This document shows positions 6,514 to 14,596 of a stretch of DNA of 33,028 nucleotides, one piece after another. The position numbers and the translations under genes are program-made. The stretch spans positions 1-33,028 of the forward strand of contig UNSM01000003.1 in the NCBI GenBank assembly GCA_900555425.1, written 5' to 3'. Position 1 is the first letter of the stretch. Each line of letters opens with the position of its first letter. The notes below the pieces were generated by a model, which was not told the DNA's origin, did no database searches, and worked only from the letters and a program-made list of their open reading frames with translations. Source of the stretch: Candidatus Saccharimonadota bacterium (GTDB lineage: Bacteria > Patescibacteriota > Saccharimonadia > Saccharimonadales > Saccharimonadaceae).

Positions 6514-7490
6514 TACTTCGTGGTATTAACTTCGTAACTAGTGTTTGTGCTTTCAAAGAAATTCACCAATTCCAGAGTATCGTTGGCGGCTGCCATCCAT
6601 TTGGCTGGATTTGGCACGTTATATTCAGGTTCAAAACCTAATTCTTGCAAGCGTCGGTCGGTCATATGCATAACGTATTGGTTCACATAATCAGCATTCA
6701 ATCCCAAGATTCCCGTTGGCAGCATATCTTTGTTATAAGCCTTCTCAAGCTCCACTGCCTGCAGAATCAAGCCACGGATTTCTTCTGCGAATTCCTGTGT
6801 TTGCAATTCTGGATTCTCGTCCAAAATTGTCAAAAGCAGATTGATACCAAACGTCAAGTGAAGATTTTCATCGCGAGTAATCCAGTCCAGCAGTGAGCCA
6901 ACATTGCGCAACAAATTACGCTGACGAAAACTCATGCCAACCATAAATCCTGAATAGAACCAAATTCCCTCAAGCACGATGTTATACGCGACCAAAGACC
7001 TGACAAAGTCCTTCTTACCTTCCAGTGAATAAATATCCAAATTCGGATCAAGCATCACGTCCAAATGCTTATTCTGAAAGTCGGCCTTATCCGCTAATGA
7101 CTTTTTGCCAAATCCCGCAGCATAAATTTCCTCACGATCAAACGGAAATGTCTCAATAATGTATTCAAATGTCATGAAGTGATTAGCTTCTTCCCACATC
7201 TGTTTCGACAAATATAATTGAGCTTCCGCCGCGTTCACATATGGATAGATGCCAAACGCCAATGATTTATTGATCAATAACTCGTTTGGATTCAAATAGC
7301 TAATAACCGTTTTCAATGCGTGCTTTTCGTCGTCTGACAATTTTTCAAAATCCGCCAAATCTTGGACTAATTGAACTTCGTTTGGAAACCACGTGTTAGC
7401 CACTGCTTGATTATAAAGATCATACGCCCAAGGGTAACGAATTGGGTGAAGTGACAATCCATCGCGTAATCCTGAACCTAAAATTCCCAT
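6513..7490 (-). CDS. nrdB: Ribonucleotide reductase small subunit, class Ic-like (Mn/Fe type)
   Basis: NrdB houses the dinuclear metal site that starts the radical chemistry of ribonucleotide reduction. The six ligands are visible as E70, E101, H104, E174, E208 and H211. Their offsets (0, 31, 34, 104, 138, 141) equal those of the Chlamydia trachomatis class Ic protein (E89, E120, H123, E193, E227, H230). The first ligand is Glu rather than Asp, and the radical-tyrosine position (H104 + 4) is F108, with Y110 two residues on, all as in class Ic. W34 and the near-terminal Y319 are candidates for the electron-transfer path. The protein has 325 residues and its ATG is preceded by AAAGGAGG. It lies 14 bp after nrdA. 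Confidence 0.93.
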   Translation of the reverse strand: MGILGSGLRDGLSLHPIRYPWAYDLYNQAVANTWFPNEVQLVQDLADFEKLSDDEKHALKTVISYLNPNELLINKSLAFGIYPYVNAAEAQLYLSKQMWEEANHFMTFEYIIETFPFDREEIYAAGFGKKSLADKADFQNKHLDVMLDPNLDIYSLEGKKDFVRSLVAYNIVLEGIWFYSGFMVGMSFRQRNLLRNVGSLLDWITRDENLHLTFGINLLLTILDENPELQTQEFAEEIRGLILQAVELEKAYNKDMLPTGILGLNADYVNQYVMHMTDRRLQELGFEPEYNVPNPAKWMAAANDTLELVNFFESTNTSYEVNTTK

Positions 7491-7504
7491 CTTAATTTCC
7501 TCCT

Positions 7505-9907
7505 TTATTTATTAATTTTCGCAAATCCAAATCCGCGCACTTTACTATTTGTGCGGACTTTTTGTTCTGCAATTTTATCAACTGAAACTGTTGTCTGCTC
7601 CGACTGATGACGCGGCTTAACGTGCAGATAATATGTCGTCTTCAAGCCACGTTTCCACGCTTCCGAATAAATCTTCACATATTCATCAATATCTCGCGTC
7701 TCAAGATACATATTTCGAGAAATTGCTTGATCAACCCACTTCTGAACCCTAGCCGCCACCTCAATAAACGCATACGGACTGAGTTGGAAGCTTGTTTTAT
7801 AAACATCCTTGATGTTTTGCGGAATGCCGTCAATATCTTGAATATCGCCTTGAGCTGCAAAAATTTCATCTTTCAAATCATCCCACAAACCAAGCTTCTT
7901 CAAATCGCGAACTAAATTATGGTTCACTTCCAAAAACTTACCATTCAGAGTCGAGCGACTGAAAATCTGCGCAAATTGCGGATCAATTCCAGGAGTCGTT
8001 CCCGCCACGTGACCAATGTTAGCCGTCGGCGCAATTGCCATAAGAGTCGCATTTCGCATTCCCTTCTTCACTTTCTTTCGTAAGCTATCCCAGTCTAGTC
8101 GCGTCTTTTGGTCTATTTTCACCTTCACGCCGCGATCTTTCGACAGCTTATCAACCGTATCAATCGGAAGAATCCCCTTGCTCCAGCCACTGCCCGCGAA
8201 TGTTGGATAACTGCCTAATTCCTTCGCCAAGTCAGCCGATTGGTCAATGGCGTGATAGCTAATGAACTCTGTCAATTGATCAACCAAATCGTAAGATTCT
8301 TTTGATTCGTAGCAATAGCCCAACTTCTCCAACACGTCAGAAAGACCCATAATTCCCAGGCCAATCGCTCGAGTTTGCTGATTCGAATGCATTGCTTCTG
8401 GAATTGGCGTTTGAGTGATGTCGCACAAATTGTCCAATTGTCGCACCGCCGCACGAGCCGCTTCTTTCAATCTATCCCAATCCCAAGTCTTATCTTCACT
8501 GAGAAATGCCGACAAATTGATACTCACCAAATTACACGTCGCAATATTATTTTTATCCTGCGGTAATGTAATTTCCGTACACAAGTTACTGAGGTGAATT
8601 GTGCCCGTATTATTATTTAATGCTCGCACGTTAATCGTATCTTTCCAAGTCAGCCACGGATGTGATGTCGCCTGCAAACTGGTCAAAATGCGCTTAAACT
8701 GCTGACGGGCTGGAACTTTATCAAATGTTCGCAATTTCCCAGCCTCCGCCATCTTGATATATTCTTTATATCGCGCCGAAAACGCCTCGCCGTATAATTC
8801 TGTCAAATCTGGAGTTTCTGCTGGATCAAACAAATACCAATCTTGGTCTTTTTCTACTCGCTTCATAAATTCGTCAGAGATAAATACCGCGGTATTTGCA
8901 AATCTGGTTCGTAAATATGGGTCGCCAGAGTTTTGACGAAGATCGACAAATTGATCAAAATTCAGATGCCAGTTTTCCATATAAATTGCAGCCGCACCAG
9001 CCTTTTTACCCTTACGAGAAACCGCAAAAAGCGCCGTATCAATCATCTTCATGAATGGAATTGGACCAGTCGATTCAGTGTTGGTGGTTTTAACTGGACT
9101 GCCTGCCGCACGTAACTTCGTAAAGCCAATGCCAATTCCGCCCGTGCCTTTAGCGATCCACATTGTGTCGCGAACAGCCTTAGCAATTGACTCCATATCA
9201 TCATCAACATTAAGCAAAAAACAGTTACTGAGTTGCGGGAACGAGCCGCCAGCATTAACTCGCGTTGAGCCACCCGGAACGTACTCCAAATTACTCATGT
9301 GATTATAAAACTCAATCGCCGCAGTTGTTGGGTCAGATTCGTTATAACTAAGTCCCATAGCAATACGCATGTGCGTAAACTGAGGTGTTTCAATTGGTGA
9401 ACCGTTTTGCTTACGAAGAGCGTAGCGGTTTTTATTGGTAACCACACCCAAATATTTACTCAAATCATCACGCGCTGGATCAAGTTCCGCCGCCAGCTTT
9501 TTCAAGTCAAATCGACCGTCAGCCATGCGCTTATCCAACAGTCCTTCTTTTACTGCCGCCTTAACAAACTTCGGAAATTCGCGCGCATGAAGCTTTTTCA
9601 ATTCTTCCGCCGTCTCATAATCGCCCAAAATCTGCTTATAGACAGTTTTCAGTAATAATCGTGCCGCGATTTTATCGTAATCTGGGTCGTCCTTAACGTT
9701 TTGCAAAACTGTTTGAATGACAGCCTCGTCCAATTGCTCGGTCGTAATTCCATCAAATAATGTCAATTGCAATTCAGTCGCCACCTGAACGACCTTAGAA
9801 ATTTGGTCCGGCAAACCTTCGCACGCTTTTAAAATAGCCGTGTTAATTTTATTAGCATCAAACGGCTCTTTCGTTCCGTCGCGTTTGACTACGTTAATTT
9901 CTTTCAC
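7505..9907 (-). CDS. nrdA: Ribonucleotide reductase large subunit lacking the C-terminal cysteine pair
   Basis: NrdA reduces ribonucleoside diphosphates to deoxyribonucleotides. Residues 1-95 form an ATP-cone, the allosteric domain. The catalytic barrel follows with C229 (in SNCFLL), N441-C443-E445 (in LSNLCTEI), C458 (in ATCNL) and the Y759-Y760 dyad that carries the radical from NrdB. The protein has 800 residues and starts at GTG, with AAGGAGGG just upstream. The last cysteine is C532; the tail after the Tyr dyad is 40 residues, rich in Lys/Val/Thr and ends in FAKINK with no Cys. The usual C-terminal Cys pair (C754/C759 in E. coli) is therefore absent. The gene ends in a clean TAA 14 bp before nrdB, so a simple frameshift is unlikely. 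Confidence 0.95.
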   Translation of the reverse strand: MKEINVVKRDGTKEPFDANKINTAILKACEGLPDQISKVVQVATELQLTLFDGITTEQLDEAVIQTVLQNVKDDPDYDKIAARLLLKTVYKQILGDYETAEELKKLHAREFPKFVKAAVKEGLLDKRMADGRFDLKKLAAELDPARDDLSKYLGVVTNKNRYALRKQNGSPIETPQFTHMRIAMGLSYNESDPTTAAIEFYNHMSNLEYVPGGSTRVNAGGSFPQLSNCFLLNVDDDMESIAKAVRDTMWIAKGTGGIGIGFTKLRAAGSPVKTTNTESTGPIPFMKMIDTALFAVSRKGKKAGAAAIYMENWHLNFDQFVDLRQNSGDPYLRTRFANTAVFISDEFMKRVEKDQDWYLFDPAETPDLTELYGEAFSARYKEYIKMAEAGKLRTFDKVPARQQFKRILTSLQATSHPWLTWKDTINVRALNNNTGTIHLSNLCTEITLPQDKNNIATCNLVSINLSAFLSEDKTWDWDRLKEAARAAVRQLDNLCDITQTPIPEAMHSNQQTRAIGLGIMGLSDVLEKLGYCYESKESYDLVDQLTEFISYHAIDQSADLAKELGSYPTFAGSGWSKGILPIDTVDKLSKDRGVKVKIDQKTRLDWDSLRKKVKKGMRNATLMAIAPTANIGHVAGTTPGIDPQFAQIFSRSTLNGKFLEVNHNLVRDLKKLGLWDDLKDEIFAAQGDIQDIDGIPQNIKDVYKTSFQLSPYAFIEVAARVQKWVDQAISRNMYLETRDIDEYVKIYSEAWKRGLKTTYYLHVKPRHQSEQTTVSVDKIAEQKVRTNSKVRGFGFAKINK

Positions 9908-9930
9908 ATACCCTCCTTAATTTTCCCTCT

Positions 9931-9962
9931 TAAAAACAAACCACCAACACCTCATCTGGTGG
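9931..9962 (-). terminator. Intrinsic terminator in the nrdA leader (possible attenuator)
   Basis: On the minus strand CCACCA (9962-9957), a 10-nt loop and TGGTGG (9946-9941) form a hairpin followed by TTTGTTTTTA. It lies between the nrdA promoter (near 10028-10057) and the nrdA start (9907), so it would stop nrdA transcripts early unless disrupted. An AACAC stretch earlier in the leader could pair with GTGTT of the loop and compete with the terminator. Attenuation is inferred. Confidence 0.5.
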
Positions 9963-10003
9963 CTTATCTTCGTAGCTTGTGTTTTTGTTTATTTATGGGC
10001 TCG

Positions 10004-10057
10004 CTATATATATAGCGTACAATAATAACTATAGCCGCTATATCTAGTGTTTTGCAA
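10004..10057 (-). promoter_or_regulatory. nrdA promoter with twin NrdR-like boxes
   Basis: On the minus strand TTGCAA (10057-10052) and TATAGT (10033-10028) are 18 bp apart. The core CTATATCTAG (plus strand, 10038-10047) lies in the spacer and has a TGT flank as in the NrdR box. A second AT-palindrome, CGCTATATATATAGCG (10002/3-10017), contains ATATATATAG (10006-10015), centred 32 bp from the first box. The geometry matches that upstream of the CxxC peptide gene. This is the expected place for NrdR repression of the operon. Confidence 0.6.
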
Positions 10058-10105
10058 GCTATTTAGTAAAAATTACAACCTATTTTTGCTATAATCAGAT
10101 ACGGT

Positions 10106-10240
10106 ATGAAATCTGCAGTCGAGATTGAATATAATCCAGACAGAGCTCTCACAAAAGCCATCGAGAAAGCCCAGCAGCTTGATACGTACGTCATTGTTGC
10201 TGGGTCGTTTTATTTGGTGAGTGAATTTGCAGCAAGGTAG
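10106..10240 (+). pseudogene. FolC C-terminal remnant (44 codons)
   Basis: The frame starts MKSAVEIEYNPDRALTKA and continues with TYVIVAGSFYLVSEFAAR before a TAG. The end resembles the final strand and helix of folylpolyglutamate/dihydrofolate synthase, where a V-V-(V/I)-x-G-S-x-Y/H-x-(V/I) segment closes the protein. Everything before that, including the ATP-binding domain, is missing. A TATAAT box (10090-10095) lies 10 nt before the ATG, so the fragment may still be transcribed as a near-leaderless message. It is most simply a decayed gene after deletion; a functional micro-protein is possible. Confidence 0.5.
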
Positions 10241-10244
10241 ATCA

Positions 10245-11246
10245 TTATAATGTTCGGAAGAATTTAACAAAAATATCTTCTAGCTTTTCCTGCTGAGCCA
10301 CACCGCTTGCCATAAATTGTTTGACACCAGGCGTTGCGTTTACCTCTATTACGCCGTATTCGCTATCTGATTGCGTAATATCCTTACACGCCAAATCAAC
10401 CCCACATATTCGTAAATCAAAGATTCTCGCCACTCTGACAGCTAGATCTCGCCACCGCTGATGCATAACTTCACCGACATCAACTGGCGTTCCTCCTGCT
10501 GATAAATTTGATATATCCATCAAACGAACATCTGCGCCTTCCGGTATAATATCGGTCATAGACATACCCATTTTCCTTAATTTATTCATAATTATAGGTA
10601 GCTGCCTTTCAAAATGTATATCTCTACCAGAATCTACCAAGGTCTTATGTTTCAAATCAATTAGCTGTTCTAAATTACTTACTCCATCACCCTTAACAGA
10701 AAAAGGTCGTCTCTCATAGGCATTAACTACCTCATCATCAAAAACCAATATGCGATAGTCAGGCATTTTTAATTCTTCTTCAATGACAGCTACTTTAACA
10801 CGCTCCTCGTTATACTGATTAAGAAGCTTATCAAGTTCTTCAGCGGTTTCAACTCTAGCTACACCAACTCCTTGAGAACCTCTGCTAGGTTTAACATAGA
10901 CAGGAAATCCTAAAGATTTATCAATATAGCCAAGGGCTTCTTTTGTGTCACGCATAGAGTGATTAAACTGCTGACGGTCTGATTGACGCAGCATATCCGC
11001 CCACCAAGGTAAAAGAAATTCAGAACCTCTTGCACAATATATGCCATTTTCTCTAAGCAAAAACTTTGTATACCCCTTATCATTAGCTAATTGCTCTGCA
11101 CTTCCTGAATTAAACCCAGGATCATGTCCATATAAAACTCTGTGCTCTCCAGAATTATACTCAATTGACGCCACATACCCATATTCAGGTTCGATAATAA
11201 TATCTTTTATCTCTGGTAGCTTACCAGCATTATATGCGTCTATCAA
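10245..11246 (-). CDS. ATP-grasp ligase, cyanophycin synthetase/glutathione synthetase-like domain
   Basis: A 333-residue protein that is essentially one ATP-grasp domain. The glycine-rich nucleotide loop is VKPSRGSQGVGVAR (about 118-131). Next come VIEEELKMPDYRILVFDDEVV (split here around 154-174), VKGDGVSNLEQLI, an arginine/aspartate segment, and near the end G-V-I-E-V-N-A-T-P-G, which supplies the metal-binding Glu and Asn. The order suits enzymes that join a carboxylate to an amine via an acyl phosphate, such as cyanophycin synthetase or glutathione synthetase. The N-terminal 100 residues replace the usual partner domain. The start is weak: TTG at 11246 is the only plausible codon before the domain and has no Shine-Dalgarno site. 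The substrate is unknown. Confidence 0.7.
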   Translation of the reverse strand: MIDAYNAGKLPEIKDIIIEPEYGYVASIEYNSGEHRVLYGHDPGFNSGSAEQLANDKGYTKFLLRENGIYCARGSEFLLPWWADMLRQSDRQQFNHSMRDTKEALGYIDKSLGFPVYVKPSRGSQGVGVARVETAEELDKLLNQYNEERVKVAVIEEELKMPDYRILVFDDEVVNAYERRPFSVKGDGVSNLEQLIDLKHKTLVDSGRDIHFERQLPIIMNKLRKMGMSMTDIIPEGADVRLMDISNLSAGGTPVDVGEVMHQRWRDLAVRVARIFDLRICGVDLACKDITQSDSEYGVIEVNATPGVKQFMASGVAQQEKLEDIFVKFFRTL

Positions 11247-11306
11247 AATATTGATTAAGTATGTATAATGTTTTCTTGTTTCTATAATACCCTCTCAAAT
11301 ATCTCT

Positions 11307-11396
11307 TGGCGGAAGGAGAGGGATTCGAACCCTCGAACAGATTGCTCCGTTACACGCGTTCCAGGCGTGCCAGTTCAACCACTCCTGCACCCTTCC
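11307..11396 (-). tRNA. tRNA-Ser (GGA)
   Basis: A 90-nt class II tRNA with an acceptor stem beginning GGAAGG, a long variable arm, the T-loop TTCGAAT and an encoded CCA. The anticodon loop CTGGAAC gives GGA, reading UCC/UCU. A TATAAT on the minus strand (11411-11406) lies just upstream. Confidence 0.95.
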
Positions 11397-11435
11397 TTGT
11401 TGATAATTATACCACAACTTTATTGCCCCTTATGG

Positions 11436-11465
11436 TTGCACTTACTGACGTTCATTCTCTATAAT
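11436..11465 (+). promoter_or_regulatory. Promoter of the ABC exporter operon, leaderless type
   Basis: TTGCAC (11436-11441) and TATAAT (11460-11465) are 18 bp apart, and the ATG at 11475 follows after 9 nt with no Shine-Dalgarno sequence. This supports the start at 11475 rather than an upstream frame extension through the tRNA. Confidence 0.65.
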
Positions 11466-11474
11466 AAGTCAAAG

Positions 11475-12269
11475 ATGAAAGAAACTATTCCACCACGCAT
11501 TAGGCTTGTTAACGTCACCAAAAAATTTGGCTTTGGTGATGCTGAGATTCGCGCCTTAGATAACGTCGATTTAACCGTTAAAAAGGGTGAGTTTATCGCT
11601 ATTATGGGACCAAGCGGTTGCGGAAAAACTACTTTATTAAACACCCTTGGACTATTAGACCAGCCGTCAGAGGGCGAATATTATCTGGACGATGTCGCTG
11701 TCGACAATCTGAGTTCGCGACGACGCGCCAAAATTCGCTCCAAACACATCGGCTTCGTTTTCCAGAATTTCAATCTTATCCCTCGCCTGACTGTAATTGA
11801 AAACGTAGCGTTGCCGTTAACGTATAAAGGGCTTGGGAAAGTCAAACGACTCCAAGAAGCTAGCCGCATTCTGAAAACTTTTCATCTGGGACAGCGTGAA
11901 TATTACATGCCACATCAATTATCTGGCGGTCAGGTTCAGCGCGTAGCAATTGCCAGAGCGTTGGTTAATAGTCCGTCAATTATCTTAGCGGACGAGCCAA
12001 CAGGAAATTTGGATAGCAAATCAAGTCATCTCATTATGGAAGAATTGTCTGACCTACATCGTCGCGGGAATACTATAATTATGGTTACTCACAACCCAGA
12101 ATTGACTCATTATGCCAGTCGCGTCATCACTATGCTAGACGGAAAAATCGACACTGACGAGCATAAGGAAAAGCGCAAGTTCACTAAGAAGTTAATTGTA
12201 GACGACGAAAAAGAAGAAAAACCTAAGAAGCAAAAATCTTCAAAGAAATCGAGGGCGAAAAAATCGTGA
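11475..12269 (+). CDS. ABC transporter ATP-binding protein, MacB/LolD type
   Basis: A 264-residue nucleotide-binding subunit with Walker A GPSGCGKT (45-52), the signature LSGGQVQRVAIARAL, Walker B IILADEPTG and the switch histidine in MVTHNPE. The LolD/MacB branch powers mechanotransmission rather than classical import and works with an FtsX-type permease, which is the next gene. The TGA stop overlaps the GTG start of that gene by 4 bp. About 35 lysine-rich residues after the domain are an unusual C-terminal tail. The open frame extends upstream over the tRNA-Ser gene on the other strand, but the promoter shows the real start is at 11475. The cargo is unknown. Confidence 0.9.
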   Translation: MKETIPPRIRLVNVTKKFGFGDAEIRALDNVDLTVKKGEFIAIMGPSGCGKTTLLNTLGLLDQPSEGEYYLDDVAVDNLSSRRRAKIRSKHIGFVFQNFNLIPRLTVIENVALPLTYKGLGKVKRLQEASRILKTFHLGQREYYMPHQLSGGQVQRVAIARALVNSPSIILADEPTGNLDSKSSHLIMEELSDLHRRGNTIIMVTHNPELTHYASRVITMLDGKIDTDEHKEKRKFTKKLIVDDEKEEKPKKQKSSKKSRAKKS

Positions 12270-13477
12270 AAATATTAGTAAAAAATCATTTTGAGAACGC
12301 TACTCAGGCGCTACGAGCTAATCGCGGACGAACATTTTTGACAATTGTAGGCGTAGCTATTGGTATTGCCAGTATCACCATGGTTCTATCTCTAACTGGC
12401 GGATTTAATCACCTATTCGGCGACAATTCCAACCAATCATCCACTCCTGTCGCCATTGTTAAATCTGGCAATCAAAAAGCCGTCCCGAATCTACTGACCG
12501 AATCCGACAACACGACGACAGTCAACACATTGACTGAAACGGACGCCAGGGATATAGGAAAAATTGCCAATACGAAAGCCGCGCCGATCGCGTTTTTACA
12601 CGCCGAACTGCGTGCCCGCGAAGGTAAAGTCGATATCCAAAACGCCGCGTTAATCGGCAGTACGGAATCGCTAAAAGACGTCGCCAATTTGCAAATTGCT
12701 ACTGGACAATTTATTAACGACATCGGCGGAGTTGTCGTCGGTCAGCAATTGTCGGTCGATTTGTTCGGCACCGAAAGGTCCATCGGAAACGTTATTTACA
12801 TCCGAAATCAACCATTGACCGTTGTTGGCGTGTTGAAGAATATTGAAAATCAAGCCAGTTATTTGGACGTAAATTTTAATAACGCCGCCATTATTCCATT
12901 GTCTGTGATTAAAAAATTCACTCAAGGAACGCCGCAAATTCAGCAAATCATCGTAACTACCAAAGATCATAAAAATCTCAATTCAGTCATAAAATCGGCT
13001 GACGATATTTTGAAGAAGAATCATGATAGCGATAAGAATTATCGAATCGTTTCCGGCGAAGAGATAAACGAAAAGAAGTCTAATGTAGCGAGGTTTCTCT
13101 CGATAATATTAACTGTCATCGGCATTATTTCTCTGTTAATCGGTGGAATAGGCGTTATGAACGTGATGCTTGTCAATGTCGCCGAGCGCCAGCGTGAAGT
13201 CGGCGTCAGACGGGCCGTCGGCGCCACGGGCTGGGATATCATCAATCAATTCTTAATCGAGGCAGCAATTATCGGATTTCTCGGCGGAATATTGGGCTAC
13301 GGGTTAGGATTGGTAGGAGCTTATATTGCCAGCTTATATTTGCCGCTCACGCCTTATATTTATTGGCAAACAGCCGTCTTATCAATTGGACTATCAATAA
13401 TCATCGGCGTAATTTCTGGCGTATATCCAGCAGCCCGCGCCACCAGACGCGACCCAATCGAATCTCTACGATATTAA
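12266..13477 (+). CDS. ABC transporter permease, MacB/FtsX family
   Basis: A 403-residue membrane protein with the MacB plan: one N-terminal membrane helix (about 20-45, GRTFLTIVGVAIGIASITMV), a large extracytoplasmic domain of about 220 residues, then three C-terminal helices forming the FtsX domain. Between the second and third helices is the ERQREVGVRRAVGAT segment characteristic of the family, and it ends PAARATRRDPIESLRY. It starts at GTG overlapping the ATPase stop, so the two are translationally coupled. In bacteria with one membrane such pairs export or sense peptides or lipids at the cell surface. It ends 1 bp before a convergent gene. Confidence 0.9.
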   Translation: MKILVKNHFENATQALRANRGRTFLTIVGVAIGIASITMVLSLTGGFNHLFGDNSNQSSTPVAIVKSGNQKAVPNLLTESDNTTTVNTLTETDARDIGKIANTKAAPIAFLHAELRAREGKVDIQNAALIGSTESLKDVANLQIATGQFINDIGGVVVGQQLSVDLFGTERSIGNVIYIRNQPLTVVGVLKNIENQASYLDVNFNNAAIIPLSVIKKFTQGTPQIQQIIVTTKDHKNLNSVIKSADDILKKNHDSDKNYRIVSGEEINEKKSNVARFLSIILTVIGIISLLIGGIGVMNVMLVNVAERQREVGVRRAVGATGWDIINQFLIEAAIIGFLGGILGYGLGLVGAYIASLYLPLTPYIYWQTAVLSIGLSIIIGVISGVYPAARATRRDPIESLRY

Positions 13478-13478
13478 A

Positions 13479-14519
13479 TTAACTAAGTTCTGCTTTCAAT
13501 TTTTCAATCAACTGAACTGGACCAGGATTGACTCCATTAAGAATAGCTGTGTAAATACTAGCCGCGTCAGCCAGCACCAAGCCCCACAGTAACTGCTCCA
13601 TAAGAGTCTTTCCTCGAAGTTCCAGTACGTGTGCCTTTGGTCGCTTGCCGCTCAATAAACGATCGCTAAGCTCCATTCGCTCGCGGATTCTGTCCCGCTC
13701 CAAATTGCTACGAATATCAAAAACCGTAAATGGCTTCTCCACAGGATGCGACGACCAGCCAATGAACTCGTTATGATTAAATTCTGGATATTGATTCGAG
13801 AACGCCAAATTCTTCGCCGATTCATTCCAGCTAATTTTCCACTTATACGCCAGCGGCCAAGTCAATTCACCGCCAAAAACAACCAATGTCTTGCCAATTG
13901 TTAATTTCGCAATCTGCTTCGCCAAATTATCAGCTTCTGGCGTTTTAGCCGTCCAATTAGATATTTCGCCCGCCAGCCAATCGGCACTATTTTTCACCTG
14001 ATCATACAAATCATTATCAATCACCCAAAAATATTGCAATAGTTTCAATAATCCTCGCAAATGGTAAACCGTCGACATTCGCGGCTGCGCGCCAGCTGGA
14101 ACTTGAGCGTAAGTTACATTGTCATTTTTCGCTCGCTCAATCAACGCTCCGCCAGTCGACATAGCCGCCAGACACGCCTTCTTCTCCAATGCTTGCTGAT
14201 AACAACTCAGAGTCTCCTCAGTATTGCCCGAATGACTAACCGCGATAACCAATGTTTCCTCGCCCACAAATCCCGGCAAATCATAACCCTTCACCACTTC
14301 AAGTGGAATGTGCAACCAGCCCGCAGTCAAAACTCGAACCATATCAGCCGCTAAAGCCGAACCACCCATTCCCGCAATCACGATATTCTTAAAATCTCGA
14401 CGCTGATTCACACCTTCGTGAATCGACACTTCATATCGAGCTTGTTCTGGAATATTCAAAACACCGCTTAAAACGTCGCCCGGATCGTATTGTTTTATCA
14501 CATTCATATCATCTAACAT
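13479..14519 (-). CDS. Bifunctional phosphoglucose/phosphomannose isomerase
   Basis: A 346-residue two-SIS-domain sugar-phosphate isomerase. The first domain shows VIAGMGGSALAADM (about 46-60) and the phosphate-binding VSHSGNTEET. The second domain has WNESAKNLAFSNQYPEFNHNE, split here, with the Glu and His expected at the active site. The archaeal/actinobacterial type interconverts glucose-6-phosphate, mannose-6-phosphate and fructose-6-phosphate; that family activity is assumed here. AGGAG lies 6 nt before the ATG. It is convergent with the exporter operon and divergent from the next gene. Confidence 0.88.
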   Translation of the reverse strand: MLDDMNVIKQYDPGDVLSGVLNIPEQARYEVSIHEGVNQRRDFKNIVIAGMGGSALAADMVRVLTAGWLHIPLEVVKGYDLPGFVGEETLVIAVSHSGNTEETLSCYQQALEKKACLAAMSTGGALIERAKNDNVTYAQVPAGAQPRMSTVYHLRGLLKLLQYFWVIDNDLYDQVKNSADWLAGEISNWTAKTPEADNLAKQIAKLTIGKTLVVFGGELTWPLAYKWKISWNESAKNLAFSNQYPEFNHNEFIGWSSHPVEKPFTVFDIRSNLERDRIRERMELSDRLLSGKRPKAHVLELRGKTLMEQLLWGLVLADAASIYTAILNGVNPGPVQLIEKLKAELS

Positions 14520-14540
14520 CTTGCGCTCCTTGATTAACTC

Positions 14541-14557
14541 ATGTTATAGTGTAACAT
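14541..14557. repeat. Inverted repeat in the divergent promoter region
   Basis: ATGTTA-tagtg-TAACAT forms a 6-bp dyad between the isomerase gene (minus) and the low-complexity protein gene (plus). It could be a regulator site or may just overlap the two -10 regions. No known operator was matched. Confidence 0.35.
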
Positions 14558-14596
14558 ATATAAGCTTAAACAATTTAATATATAAGGTGGGTTATA

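Noticed and set aside
10073..10270. Short leftward frame overlapping the folC remnant
   Set aside because: It lies antisense to the remnant and overlaps the ATP-grasp stop, with no ribosome-binding site or family motif.
11268..11474. In-frame extension of the ABC ATPase upstream through the tRNA-Ser gene
   Set aside because: It runs antisense across the tRNA, has no homology to the family, and the TATAAT box at 11460 fixes the start at 11475.
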